A stretch of DNA of 64,000 nt. Origin: Acorus gramineus. Its lineage: Eukaryota > Streptophyta > Magnoliopsida > Acorales > Acoraceae. The notes under the pieces were generated by a model. The model was not told the origin of the DNA. It saw only the letters and a list, made by a program, of their open reading frames with translations, and ran no database searches. The stretch lies in contig CM060855.1 of NCBI GenBank assembly GCA_030737835.1, positions 3,838,478-3,902,477 of the forward strand. The letters run 5' to 3'. Below, piece after piece: positions 34,692 to 47,110 of this stretch. How positions within the stretch are numbered: the stretch's first letter is position 1; each line of letters begins with the position of its first letter. Both the position numbers and the translations under genes were made by a program.

Positions 34692-37600
34692 TTAACGCCT
34701 TGGTTCGTTCCAGGTCTTCCCCTCGAAAAATTCACCTAGCATTCTCTCAAGATCCTCAGCGGTGTATCTAATGTACTTATGAGGGTTCTTGCCGTTCTCA
34801 ACCATAGGCCTGAAGAAGAATATTCACAATGCCAATGAAATAAACACAAGAAAGAAAACAAACAGGAAGTTTAACAACAGAAACATTAATAGATCGACTA
34901 TCATGGACTCTGGAGCTAATGGTATTTGAATGGAGCAATGCATGGAATATAAGGAAATTATGGAGTGAATACATACGAAAACCGTTTATGGAAGCTTCTA
35001 TATGCGGGTGTGAGAATTTCAGCGACCGCTAGCTTCAGCGACTCCCGCAATTCGGCGTCAGGGACCGTCCATTGTGATTGTCTCTGATGGAGTTCCTCAA
35101 ATTGAATGTTGAATGACCTGAACCTGAGCACAAAAAGAAAAACATGGCTTAGATGGAAAATCAAGAGAGTTTAGAGTGACCAATGCAGAGGACCAACCTC
35201 TCTTTAATTGCTGCTCTTGAGGCTCCACTGCTGCTGCCGCCGCCATCACTGGAGATGCTGCCTCCAGCTGATGATGTCAGATTTTGACTACTAAGGCACT
35301 GCAGAATCTGTCGAATTTTTCCCATTCAGGGGCTTATTATTAAATTCAAAAGTCAAGCAGGTGATTTGGTAAGATCATAATTTATAAAATTTATGTTTAA
35401 TATGTTCCATTCTAATGGAGTAAAAATTTGAATTTGAAACTTCAGCATGTGTTTGGTGGAGGTGACAAAGTTTTATGGGAAACTTAAAACCTTCTATAAC
35501 TTGACGAGACAGTTACAAGTGGTTTGAATATAGAGTTTAGGAAAGAAAGAAAAGCGAGCTCGAGAAGGGAAATTTCTCAGGAGATGCAAGAATTAAATCT
35601 ACAATAAGGTATAACACATCCTACAATAGATACAAGCAAACAAATGCTCAGGAAAGACTGCCCATAGACTGATTATCATATTATTTTGTTAGTTGTTACT
35701 CATAAGCAACAGTTGGTTCCAGGTACACTCCCAATCACGTCAAAGATATAAGATAATTCATTATAGTTATAAGAAGGGATGTGAAAATCAAATGGTTATC
35801 CTATTCAAAGATACAGCAAATCACGTCAAAGATATAAGATAATTCATTATAGTTATAAGAAGGGATGTGAAAATCAAATGGTTATCCTATTCAAAGATAC
35901 AGCAGCGTCATCCCAGGGACCCAGTTCAGCAGATGAAAGTATCAGCAAACCACAAATCCCATGTATCACATACGTGCTCCACTCATAATTGAATAACCAC
36001 ACAACATTAAAAAAATTCATGAATGTTCAGTGCCAATATAAACATCAAACATCAACGACTAACAAGAAAACTTTGCATTTGATTAGATAAAGGCCGTTAA
36101 AGAAGAGATTTCATGCAACCAACAGACAGATCAGAATATAAGCAGAAAAATGGGAATTGAAATCTCAACATCTTCTCTAAACAAGAAGACAAAGAAAACA
36201 TCTATCGCAAGTGACATTTTATGTATGTTAAATTTAATAAATAGAACGGCACCTTAGACCAAGCTATTCTTTTATACTGATTTGCATGTTGTTGCACAAC
36301 CCTCCGGTACCTTTGCACCCAATCATCCCCCAACAAATCCTTTGCTTCTGACCTGAAACAACAAAGTGGAACAGTAGTATGCAAGTCACTTTTTTTTTAA
36401 TCCAAAGAATCAAAGCTAGAATCTGCTTACTTGCGCACAGATCTGACCATATAGTGTACGTTATTCATAAGAAATAGGTGAGTCAAAGCAGGATCCTTAT
36501 ATTGCTTAGATTTCCCCTCCAAGTTCGTCTGGAGAGCTTGCATTATCCGCATCGTTACAGAAGCTAACTTGGAATTTGTTTCATCACTATCTTCAAACTC
36601 CATAAAAAGCTGCTTCAGCGTTGACTGATAGCTGTATCCATAAGAATTAATAATGGATCAAAATCAGATAATTCAGATCATACAGAATGAAAATGTAAGA
36701 ATTTTAATCAACATGTCATTAAAACTATAAATCAAGAGGCCATTATTATTAGATTCAAGATTTTTTTGTTAAAAGTGCACAAGTACTAGACGTATTTTTG
36801 AAGGAATAATTCATACCCAATCTAAAGGATTGGGATCATAAATGGGGACTGAATCTGTCATCCTAGGGGTTGTGGTGGTTGTAATATATTTTTGAGGGGA
36901 AAGGGTGGGACATCCAACATATAATATAAATGTGGTATGCCATCCAAGATGAGGAGTTCTCCTAACCACAAAAGTACACACGGATTACCCCATAACAATT
37001 TTATTTTATTTTTTGAAAGGAACCCATTACAAAATTTCCACCCCAATTTAGATATTTATTAGAAGCTCCTACAATGTTTTTTTCTTTTTTGTCAACCTCA
37101 CAAGATCTTAAAAGACGAATATCAGGCAGGAACCTTGTGTTGGTCCATGTGGTTTGCCTGGGTTGTTTTTTTTTTTTTCTTTTCTTGTAAGCCTTTATGT
37201 GTCCCTCTGTTTTCCGGAGTTCTACCACTGTTATTAAAATTACATGTGGTGCCTTCTCACCTTTCTAAATAAAATATTACATTACATTAAAAAAAATGGT
37301 AACATATAAATGTCATTATTACACATTCTGCAGGCACAATTATTATCTCAAAATCTGATTAAATATGTGCACATAACATTTCAAAAGGGAAAGATTGGAA
37401 TTTTAAATTAGTACACACAGGTGATTATAGAGGAGTCCAGAAATGACAATTATACAGGTAAGTAAACAATCATGACAAATGAACAGCTTGTGCATAGAAA
37501 TTACAAGCTGCAACCCATCACAGCATGTGAAGCACTTGAACAAATAAAATAAAATGATCATTTGTTGCTAGATACCAAAGCCATAAATAAGGAGGGCGAC

Positions 37601-40600
37601 TTACTCAAACAGAAACTTCACGTAATTAATTACATAACTAGTCAGAGGATGCACCGTTCCATCTTGAACAGCAGTTTTTGTTGCATCTTTTTCAACAGCT
37701 TCTTCAAAATCACCAAAGGTTTCTTGGGCCGTTTGGGCCAGCCGTTTTGTCAGGCTCAACGCAGATTCCCGCATCTCTAAGCAAGATTTGCCCTCAAAAA
37801 TTATTTCAATCTGCCCGACAAGAGAGAACCAGCACATGTCTACATTTCAATAAAACAGTCCACCAACTAAAACATATTACAGTGAAAAAATCTGCATTTC
37901 TTCTAATCATTTAAACAGAATAAGATACAAAATGGTGTGGACACATGGCAGTATTTGCGAGAACGCTCAGACTGGGATGTACAAAACCATAAGGCATTAA
38001 TAGTGATGCAATGGAAACAGGATCAAATGAGCAGAATACAGAACAGGACTCATCTCCAGGAGTTGGACACCAAGCGTCCTTGTCAATTCACCAGGACCGA
38101 TGTCAAATAATTATCCAACATTGTCCAAATGTACTTTTTCACTATGTTCATCCACACAGAATAACTCCATGACAATTGCTAGTGGTTTATTTTTCACCAA
38201 ATCTCAATGGCATTTAGCTTTGAATAACGATCACTAAGAACAATATTTTTATCCTTTTGAATGGTTTATTTTTCACTATGGTTGAAAGATGTGCTCATAT
38301 CGAGTGATCCAAATACACCACCACACCAGTGTGTGTTGCTAAAGTAACAAAGGGCCGAGCCCATCTTCTTCCCATATCCGAGCACTAAAGAACCCCCACA
38401 GAAGAAGTGATCTCTTATTTCCTCCTCCAAGCTTGCTAAAGGAACAAAGGGATCCGAGGGTCAAGCCCAGCTTTTTACATATACAAGCACTAAAGGAAGA
38501 CCAAAAAAGGGTGGTTCCTTGTTGCTCACATTAGACAAGGTTCGGGCAAGGAATGGTTAAGAAATAAAGTAATAAGCAAGAAAAAAAAACCCAGATGACG
38601 GATCGTGGAAACTCTTAAATAGTTTCAGTTTAGACAAAGCCTTCATGTGGTTTTCCATTACAACTGGAGTTTCATGACAAGACCAAGAGAGTTTGTTTAG
38701 GGTTCCAATTTGTCATTGGAGAAAATTATTTGTTAGTGTAGGTCCTAGGATGAGAGGGTCGTACTCTTAATATTAAATATCCAATTCACTTAAAAAGTGA
38801 TAAAACATTTAGCATTGCTATAAGATCTAAGAAAACAGTTTTTTTTAGGCAGATTATTACATTATTTCTCATAATATACCAAAACTATTGATTCCCCCAT
38901 AATGACCCACCCAAGTTGATGTAGGACACGCTGCGTTACAAGTAAACCCAATGTAACTGGGTAGTGAGCTTTAGTCTAGTTAGGTGCTACTTATTGCTCT
39001 CTACTGAGGCATGGTCTGACCAGGTACTGGAAATAAGGGTGGAGTACAAGGGATGCTTCTCTCTTTGTAAAAATGGACCTAACTATTGAACTGAGTCTTA
39101 AAACGGAAGCCATGATTGTTCAACTAGATGTTGGATATAAACTAAGTGGGTACTAAAGCCAGGATTACTTGAATGGACCACCGTTACAGAGGGAATCCAG
39201 GATTCTTCAGCATATATACAAAATTTTGGCATTTTGTCATCTTAGGTTAAAGTGCGGAATAAATCACATATATGTCTGGCCTAAATCTTTCATAGATTTT
39301 CCACAGCTTGAAAGTTTTCTCACTTAATTTTCTATTTCTGCACTTCCATTATCACCATCTCCTCCAATATCAGTTAGCTTGCATCAATGTCAATGCAGAA
39401 TAAGCAAATCTCAAGTAATAAATCACTGCAATGCCGACAGCAGAATAAAACAATGATCTAGCATATGGAAACATTTATGTTGGGTACATTTAAAAATTTT
39501 CCCATACCTCTGGCTGAAGTTCATGCATAATCTCATACATGTCCAAGAGCACAAATAACTTTTCCGGTGATCTCTTGCTTTTTGCAATAGCCTCTCCAAA
39601 GCTGAGGAGCATGGCTAAGCTATTTGCGCTCACATCAGCAAAGCATTGGTCCCTCAGAAAATCCATACCTTCAAATATTTGATCACAGACTTTTCGCTCT
39701 CCAGCAAACAACAGTTTCACCTGTTTAGAGCATGATCAGAATGTTTATAAAGCAAATTATATACACGAAGAAGTAGTTGCATATAGAATCCTCACAGCAA
39801 TTCTCATGTAATGAATCCAGCCACCTATCTTGGCCTCCAATGTCTCCCATGGCATCTTTTGCACATCCTCTTTACTAAGTTTTTCCACTCCCAGCTTCCG
39901 AAGACTTTGTTCCAAGACTGGTGCACGAACTTCTCTAATATAGGAAGATGAAAGAGCTAGATATAATTAGTCCACATGGAATTAAAGAAAAGAAAAACTA
40001 TTCTGGCTATAAAAATTTATAATGGACAAAAAGATATCTAACTTTTCCAAAGGCGCTTCCGCAAAGCATATTCAAATGAGACATCCTTGCAGATACTTCA
40101 AGGTGAAATCTTAAATATCCACTAGAATACTAGATAGTGCATAGAGTAGAAGGATCATCTTCCTTGATCCCCCATGTCCTTTCACACACTTTACTAGCCA
40201 GTAAGACCTTTACAACTGACAGTTGCAAAGCCCTAGGTTTTTGCAAAGAAAATTCCATTCAGTAATTTGTGAAGAATTTTGTAATTTCATTCCTCACATC
40301 CAACTCAAGCTAACAGGGGCTAAGAAGAGAGAGAAGCATTGTAACAGGGGATAACATGTTCAGTTTTGGCTCTTTGGTTGATATATTTCCAATAAAATGA
40401 TTGTGTATCTTCCATTAATGTGACTCTTCTGTCATGTAGGATTTTTACAAGTCCAGAAGGCTAAAAGAGTTTAAACTGCAAACTTTTTTTTTGACTGTAA
40501 TGGTAGGCGATCACCTTTTAATTAAAGAAAAGGCAAAAGCCCAGATTAAACTGCAAACTTAAAATGCAAATTTCCCTACCACCAATTAATTCCCCAAACA

Positions 40601-43600
40601 AAGCATCAGAAATTCTTACGTCACTAACAGTTCTGCCAATATTGGGCGCACTGATTTATAAGGAGACCATCGCTTGATGAAAAGACACCCATATAGAAAG
40701 CAACCTCAAACAATTATAAATCATCAGAAGAGAACAAAGATTGGCTAGTAGATATCCACTGCAGTTCAGAGAGTGAGATAATGGAACATCTTCTACGAAT
40801 ATGGGGACAGGCAAAGAAGGGGTGGAAAGTTTTCGCCCACTTTGGACGCTGCGGTGAAAGCATTGATCAGTCTAGAGGCAACGTGACATATGGCAAGAAG
40901 AGAAACATGGCTGTGAAGGTGAGTCTCTTTGCTGTCTGCTGGGAAGTCCGATTAAAAATAAATAGGAGAATATTAGGGATAAAAAAATGGCAAGGGTCAA
41001 GGGTTGGTGAGAGGGTATTAGGGACATTAGATGCAGGGTGCAGTAAATTGGTTAAGTAATTGGGATGCCATACGTATTTTTATGAATAACCTTGGGCGTA
41101 TTTCTATAAGTCTTTTGAGAGTTAGCTGTGTGTCACCCTCAATTATCTCTTGGTGAACTGGAGAGCTGCTTTGCAAATCCCAATGTTTCTTTGAAAAGGC
41201 AGAATGAAAGAAAAAGGCAAAATTTTCTTCACAAGGGGGGAAAGCAAAGGACTAATATACTCATATATGTAAAATGGACCCCATATAATGGTATAAGGAC
41301 TCTTGTAAATAATAACGAGATTATTCAACTCAGGCCAACAGGCATTAAGAGGGGTTGGATCCATAGCAACAGTTGACAACAAAATTTGTAATCATGAAGC
41401 TTGGATTCAAATCCCACCGCTTACCAATAAAAAAAAACAGGTGCTAAGAATATAGCATCTTAAGAGCCAATTGGTAGTACAGGGGACATCTCCCCAATAG
41501 TTGTATGTTCCTGTTTCGGTGAAAATAAAAAACAACTATAAGTTCACGGTGTGTGTATCATTATCAATAAAAAAAGAAAAGGGGGAGGGGTTGTTCTTTT
41601 GTGAGTCTGACACAAATCACAAAAAAAAAGTAGAGAAAAAATTGAATTCCAAAAAGACCAACTACGTCAGTACAAAGGCAAATTCAGAACAAGTACAATC
41701 ATATAATGATATAAGACAAAGCCTCACATTTATATAAAAAATTTGAACTGAGGAACAACAAATCCGAAACGGGTCGCAAATTTTCTTATCACCGTTTCCT
41801 CCATCACCCTCTCCCCAAAAAGAAAATAAAAGTTAATAAAAAAAATAAAAAAACACAACTGCTGCCCCAACAACATCCAGCTAAGCCTTCATGCATCCAT
41901 GGACAACAAACATCAGAAGATGTTATTAAATTATTTGCATGACATAGAGGTGGAGAAGGTGACAACTCCAACGTCATCACTGCAGGAGCCAGGAGGTGAT
42001 ACCTGACCTGGAGATAGAGGACATGGTGTTTTGGGGGGCATGTCACAGTTAGGGATTCTCGATCAAATCATTGTATTGCTGCCTAAATGCCACCCTCAAC
42101 TGGACTCTGAACTGGATGGGATCACAAGACAGGTATGGAGAGTGAAGCATCCAATGACAGTAGTGTTTACGTGGTACCTCTCAAAGGATAAGATCGTCGA
42201 CAAAGTTGACAGAAATTGGCCCAACTATTATATTTTATGTGATATGTCATATGTGTAAGGGGAAAGAAATTGCAACACACATTTTCTTTTATTGTTGTAC
42301 TAGTAAGTCAATGAGGTACAAGGTGGCGAAGAATTTGGTCGCAAGATAGATTTAAGGATACTCATGCCATGTGGAAGTGGTTCAGGAAAAGAAGGGTAAA
42401 TGGGAATCACAACAAGAGAAACAAAAAAAAAAAAAAAAATTCTTGCACTCGTTCCGCATGTAGTATATTCGAGTATTTGGCTATGAATGTGTTTTCGAAG
42501 GCAGAATGGTGAATAGAGTCAATTAATGGTATCATGGGAGGGTTGGTTGTGGAAATTATCACATAGTGGCAGAGTTTGGGTGGGGCTCTATCACCTTTAA
42601 TCTCATAGTGTAGTCACTAATTCACAATTAAGTTGGTTTTAAGTGTTGTTGGTGATATAGGTAGGTTGCGTGATTTTAAGTGTTGGGTTGGTGGTCTTAT
42701 TTTGTTTGGTTCTTTTCTTTCTTTTATTTCTGGTGATCCACATTCTCCGTTGTTCGAGGGCTTTATCACCTTTAAAGTTTAATCTCATAGTGTAGTCACT
42801 AATTCACGATTAAGTTGGTTTTGAGTGTTGTTGGTGATATAGGTAGGTTGCGTGATTTTAAGTGTTGGGTTGGTGGTCTTATTTTGTTTGGTTCTTTTCT
42901 TTCTTCTATTTCTGGTGATTTCATTTTGATTTAGGGTTAAAGACGTTTGAGTCCCTATAAACATCTATAAACCCATATAAGTCCTTGTAAACTTGGGGCA
43001 GGACAATTACATCCCTAGAAACACTGAAAATGTCAATTACCCTACTATTAAATCATTTTTAACATATCTTGGTTAAAATTAACCATAGATATGATTTTAT
43101 TATTATACGTTCTACAATGCACAACATGGTGATTAACATGAGCTTTTTAACTTGTGTAATCACCTCATCAAAATGTAAAATAAAAAATCTAAGTAATATC
43201 TATAGTATATTAAATACAATACATAATTAAATTATATTCGCAATTACAATTGTTTGAAATAGAAGCCAAAAAATAATAATAATGAAGTAGTACGCAACAA
43301 TAACGTCAAAATCTACAAAAAGAAAAAAGAGTGAAAATGAGTTTGATCAGGGGCAAAATGGTCATTTAAAATGTATATATGTTTTTTTTCTATTTTTTTC
43401 ATTATTTATATGAGTGTTTAATTCCACACAGATGGAATATTATGAAAATATATCGTCAAATTAGATAAAAAGTTAATTCATGGACTAAATTGACTTACCA
43501 TAACAGTTTAAATGATTTGTATGTCCGACTCCAAGTTTGCAAGGACTTATATAGGTTTATGGATGTTTACAGGGACTCAAATGTCTTTAACCCTTTGATT

Positions 43601-46010
43601 TAATATAATCAGGGAGAGTCCCTAATCTTATTGAAAAAATATTTAGGTAACAATATATTTCAAATGCACTTAAAAATCATTTAAAATGATTAACATGAAT
43701 TGAAACACTTGCAGCGTGTTTGAGCAAGGAAGACTTAAAATTTTACCTGTAAATTTTTAAACACTGTTGTTCACGACCAGCTTGAACCATCTGTTGCGCT
43801 AAACCATGAAGCAATGGCAAAATCCTAGGCTGGATAAGAACCGGTGGTTTGTATACAGCATTTTCTAGGCTTTTGTGCTCAGATTTACCACTAGAGTCCC
43901 CTTGTTGCCCAGGTGTATCAGAAGAAGGCCGCAGAGCATTAGGAAGACATTCAATTAGGCGATCAGGCTCCACAGGCTTGCTGAACCAAACAAAGAAAAA
44001 CTTATCAAAATGCCTCTGTTGCACAGATAAAATTATATGCAGAGATAACAACAGAATAGCATTTCAGTCCTGTACAGATTGTGTGTCCATCAAAAATTTT
44101 ATGAACAAGCCTAGATAAATGACATGGTTTTGCAAATTCACATTCTGCATGCAGTCCAGATTCATCAGGAATCAGTTTATTTAAGTGAGGAAATACAATT
44201 CACATGCCAGAAACTCTTGTCCATATTATTTAAGTGAGGAACACAAAACAATGTTGATTTCGATGGGCATGAAATCATGGAAAGAAGATGGCACTTAATA
44301 AATTGAATTAAATGAAGAAAATTGTATCCATGCCCCCAAAAGAACACACCTGTGAGATGACAAGAACTGCTTGAACTCCTCTTCCACCTTGAGAATTGCC
44401 TTTGCAAGCAGATTATTGGAATGACTAAGCACCTCATCACTGCTCTTGAAGCTCTTGTTAGAGCTAAAAAATTTAACGTTGCTTCTCAGCTGGTCAACTG
44501 CCTCTAAATAACTTTCTAGGTCTTCATGAGGTCCTCTTAGTAATTTAGCCTCCGCCTATTTGTTTCAATGATATGAGAGAGTAAGCAATGTGTTTTATAT
44601 GTATGCATAGCATTAATAGTAAATTTCCAATTGGTAATTATATGGATAGTACATTCCAATCCTTATTAAATTCATTTAACATTTGCTATTCAGAATATAG
44701 TTATCAAGCACAAAACCAAGTTGGTCTCGTTTAAATATTATGAGGATTAGAGCATATGGTAAAACAATCTAGAAAAAGAAAAAGAAATCATGATATGGTG
44801 TTTCTGATCTTTGGTCCTATGAAAAAGATACAATGTGCAACTTCATCAAACAGTACGCATACTATCAAACATCTAAAAAATCATGATATGGTGTTTCTGA
44901 TCTTTGGTCCTATGAAAAAGATACAATGGGCAACTTCATCAAACAGTACGCATACTATCAAACATCTAAAGAATGACCCATAAGGATATTAAAACATCAT
45001 ACATTCCATAATATCCTGATGCTAAAAAATTCTACCAATGAAGGATCACAAAGCATCACTGGGGATTAAAGCAAGTTCGTCTTAGGGGACTCCTCAGTGA
45101 GGATTAAGGATAGAGAAGCGCTTTTTGTAAAATAAAGGAAAATCATTTGCTGAAAACATTGTTTATGGTTAGCTTCTTTTTTTTTCCCCTTTCTCTAAAA
45201 AGATGGCATCTCATTTTCTTCTTGACGAACAGGTTGTAGCCATACCCTCATGTCGATCCAAATGAATCAGGTTATGTTCCCCACCTTGGAAGACCTTTTC
45301 ACATGGATTTCATCAAATTACAAATGCTGAGCTCGTGCCTTGTCAAAAAGAAAAAGTGGCCCCATAATCCCCCAATAAACTAAAAAATTCCTGACAAATA
45401 CCAATGTGAATTATTGATTGTTAAATACTTTCACACGATCTTAAATTCTGTCTCAATCTTTGTCCTTTGATGATTTAAAGACTCTACTCGCCAAGATCAA
45501 AATTTAGAATAAGTTTTGGGTGGTTCACCTCAAATTTTCTTGATTTTTTTAAAAAATGCCTTAAATCTGAAAAACCAACGCAAAGAGATTCAAAAATCAA
45601 CATAACAATCAAACACCCCCAAAACAGACCAAATAATTCACAGACACGACAAGGGCAACAAAGACAGACCTGGTGAGAGAGATCGAACTGACCCAATATC
45701 ACCTCCGCCCCCTTCAACGTCTTGTCGATGTTCTCATGCGCCCTCCGAATCGCGTGCGTTCTCACCTTTAAAGCAAAAACCAAATAACCCCAACACATCA
45801 AATCTTGTACAATCACAGATCCAAAGATCTACAGATCAATCAAAGCCAAACCTGGGTGGGGCGCATCGCCGTTTCGAGCGCGGAGAGCCGGTGGTCGAAT
45901 GAGCCGAGTATGGAAACCATGCTCTCCGTGATTGTCTGGCTCTTCTGTAGCGATTCCCTCAGGAACGTCGCCTTCTCCGTCAGCGCTTCCACCGCCTCCG
46001 GAACCCCCAT
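34692..46010 (-). CDS. EXO70A1: Exocyst complex subunit EXO70A1, 12 exons
   Basis: Complete gene. Exons on the minus strand: 46010-45852, 45765-45670, 44555-44350, 43980-43747, 39934-39796, 39720-39508, 37810-37605, 36631-36431, 36352-36253, 35307-35198, 35123-34977, 34809-34692. All introns are GT-AG with consistent phases; the spliced frame is 642 residues. Landmarks: an N-terminal coiled region (LRESLQKSQTITESMVSILG), RTHAIRRAHENIDKTLK, VEPDRLIECLPNALRPS, SKRSPEKLFVLLDMYEIM and the conserved DGTVHPLTSYVINYVKFLF (from residue 399). The end is YIRYTAEDLERMLGEF...WNEPRR. EXO70A1 is the canonical plant EXO70, tethering secretory vesicles at the plasma membrane within the octameric exocyst. It is needed for polar growth and cell-wall deposition. 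Intron 4 (3.8 kb) hosts LINE relics and a Mutator-like MITE. A decayed copy of the 3' end lies at 24960-26460. Confidence 0.95.
35733..35904. repeat. Exact 86-bp tandem duplication in EXO70A1 intron 9
   Basis: 35733-35818 and 35819-35904 read identically (AATCACGTCAAAGATATAAG... to AAGATACAGCA). No differences seen, so the event is recent or maintained. Confidence 0.93.
40486..40545 (-). mobile_element. 60-bp retroposed fragment in EXO70A1 intron 4
   Basis: A T-run followed by GACTGTAATGGTAGGCGATC and AAAAGGCAAAAGCCC is flanked by the identical 15-mer TTAAACTGCAAACTT at 40471-40485 and 40546-40560. Target duplication plus poly-T (minus-strand poly-A) marks a severely 5'-truncated LINE or SINE copy. 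The ATGGTAGGCG/AAGCCC phrases recur at about 1335-1385. Confidence 0.85.
40760..41060 (+). mobile_element. LINE 3'-coding relic in EXO70A1 intron 4
   Basis: A plus-strand frame (40781-41059, 92 residues) ends in MAVKVSLFAVCWEVRLKINR. This is the type of sequence found at the C-terminus of plant LINE polyproteins after the zinc-binding domain. Opposite strand to the gene, truncated, no poly-A tail identified. It could be chance similarity. Confidence 0.42.
42110..42330 (+). mobile_element. LINE zinc-binding-domain relic in EXO70A1 intron 4
   Basis: The plus-strand frame VFTWYLSKDKIVDKVDRNWP, NYYILC is followed, in another frame, by CHMCKGKEIATHIFFYC. The C-x2-C...H...C layout and RNWP resemble the reverse-transcriptase zinc-binding domain of plant LINEs. 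A frameshift separates the halves, so it is a dead fragment. Confidence 0.45.
42585..42935. repeat. 182-bp tandem duplication in EXO70A1 intron 4
   Basis: TCTCATAGTGTAGTCACTAA starts at 42601 and 42783. Both copies continue through GGTGATATAGGTAGGTTGCG and TCTTATTTTGTTTGGTTC almost unchanged. Confidence 0.88.
42934..43593. mobile_element. Mutator-like MITE with perfect 9-bp target duplication
   Basis: The ends are GGGTTAAAGACGTTTGAGTC...and its complement ...GACTCAAATGTCTTTAACCC, with terminal inverted repeats of about 65 bp. TTTGATTTA flanks it at 42925-42933 and 43594-43602. A 9-bp duplication is diagnostic for Mutator-like transposition. 660 bp, non-coding, inside EXO70A1 intron 4. Sister copy at 46349-46835. 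Confidence 0.88.
44786..44971. repeat. 93-bp tandem duplication in EXO70A1 intron 2
   Basis: AATCATGATATGGTGTTTCT begins at 44786 and 44879. The two 93-bp units differ at about two positions. Confidence 0.9.
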
Positions 46011-46032
46011 CTCTCTCTCTCTCTCTCTCTCT
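46011..46032 (-). promoter_or_regulatory. GA microsatellite directly before the EXO70A1 start
   Basis: Read on the gene strand, a (GA)n tract ends at the ATG at 46010, so it is in the 5' leader. GA/TC leaders are possible GAGA-binding-factor sites in plants. Function not shown. Confidence 0.5.
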
Positions 46033-46338
46033 GAAGAAAAAATTAGGGTTTCGCGCGATGAGTCGGAGAAGGAATTGCAGAGACGGTTTGTTTGATTTTT
46101 CTTTTTTTTAATAATAATTATAAAATATATGTTCTGATAATTGGTGTCGAAGAAGTTTTGACGATCAGATTTGGTGGAACGTGTTGCGTATGTGATCTTT
46201 ACGAGAAAATAAATCCTCTCCCTACACCGTCCGATGGAGAATCAACGGATGTACGGCGAGAATGAATCTGACCGTTGCCCCTTACATGCCAGCCTGTGAG
46301 GGATCTTTTCCAGTTATTCGAAAAATATATAATTCATA
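46033..46338 (-). promoter_or_regulatory. Upstream region of EXO70A1
   Basis: A short, relatively GC-rich stretch (46190-46310, including ACCGTCCGATGG and CTGACCGTTGCC) lies between the start codon and the Mutator-like MITE. It is the likely core promoter or untranslated leader by position only. No TATA box was assigned. Confidence 0.35.
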
Positions 46339-46348
46339 TAAAAAATTA

Positions 46349-46835
46349 GGGTTTAAGACATTCAGGTCCTTGTAAACATGGGTAATCTTATATAAGTCCT
46401 TATTAAAGTTAGGGTAGACATGCAAGTCCTTGAAAACTCACAAAATCTCATATATATCCCTGGTTTCAATAAAAATTAATCATAACTCAACCTATCATAC
46501 TTAATTTTAACCTATAACCATGAAATGATTAAATTATCCTCAAATTTTTAACAATTTTCAATCAATACCTCAATGGAAATGAAGAAACATAAAATGTCTT
46601 ACAAGGATAATATGATTTTTGCATGGAATAATTTATTTTTATGATTATTTGTGGAGACTATGATGTCTACACAATTACATGATGATAAAATATTCTTCAA
46701 ATTTGAATGAAATTTTAACCCGATGATGATAATTAGGTTTTTGTGAGTTTTCACGGACTCGTGTGTCTGCTTCAACTTTTACAAAGACTTATATGGGATT
46801 ATCTATGTGTTGCAGGGATGCAGATGTCTTTAACC
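46349..46835. mobile_element. Mutator-like MITE, sister of 42934-43593
   Basis: Ends GGGTTTAAGACATTCAGGTC and ...CAGATGTCTTTAACC match the intronic copy. Flanked by TAAAAAATTA at 46339-46348 and 46836-46845 (9-10 bp duplication). It sits about 340 bp upstream of the EXO70A1 start codon. 487 bp, non-coding. Confidence 0.82.
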
Positions 46836-46894
46836 TAAAAAATTAAAAGGAAAAATTAATTTTGGGTCCTTGGAAAATCCCTTAATTATTTTTA

Positions 46895-47110
46895 GGTAGC
46901 GTTTGGTAACGCGATTGCAAAACTGATTTTCTGCAATCGCTGGATTTAAAACTAATTTTGCAGGAAGTTGCCTCCCCCCAGCTTTCTCAAATCGTAGCTT
47001 TTGGACACTATTTACCTGAAATCTGTTTGCAGACAGCTCCGACTGTAAAACTGTGTGGTTGCACCTTCCTACAATCGTAAAAGCTGCGCAATCACACAAC
47101 CAAATGCTGG
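46895..47110. mobile_element. GGCAGCGTTTGG-type MITE
   Basis: Starts GGTAGCGTTTGGTAACGCGA and ends CACACAACCAAATGCTGG. The interior (TTTCTGCAATCG, CCCCCCAGCTTTCTCAAATCG, GAAATCTGTTTGCAG) is shared with 62397-62636 and 63815-64000. The sequence on both sides (GGTCCTTGG..., GGTCTCCAAATTAATT) looks like one older element split by this one. Confidence 0.75.

Noticed and set aside
43743-46010. EXO70 region as several separate short genes
   Set aside because: The short minus-strand frames join perfectly through GT-AG introns with matching phases into one 642-residue EXO70A1.
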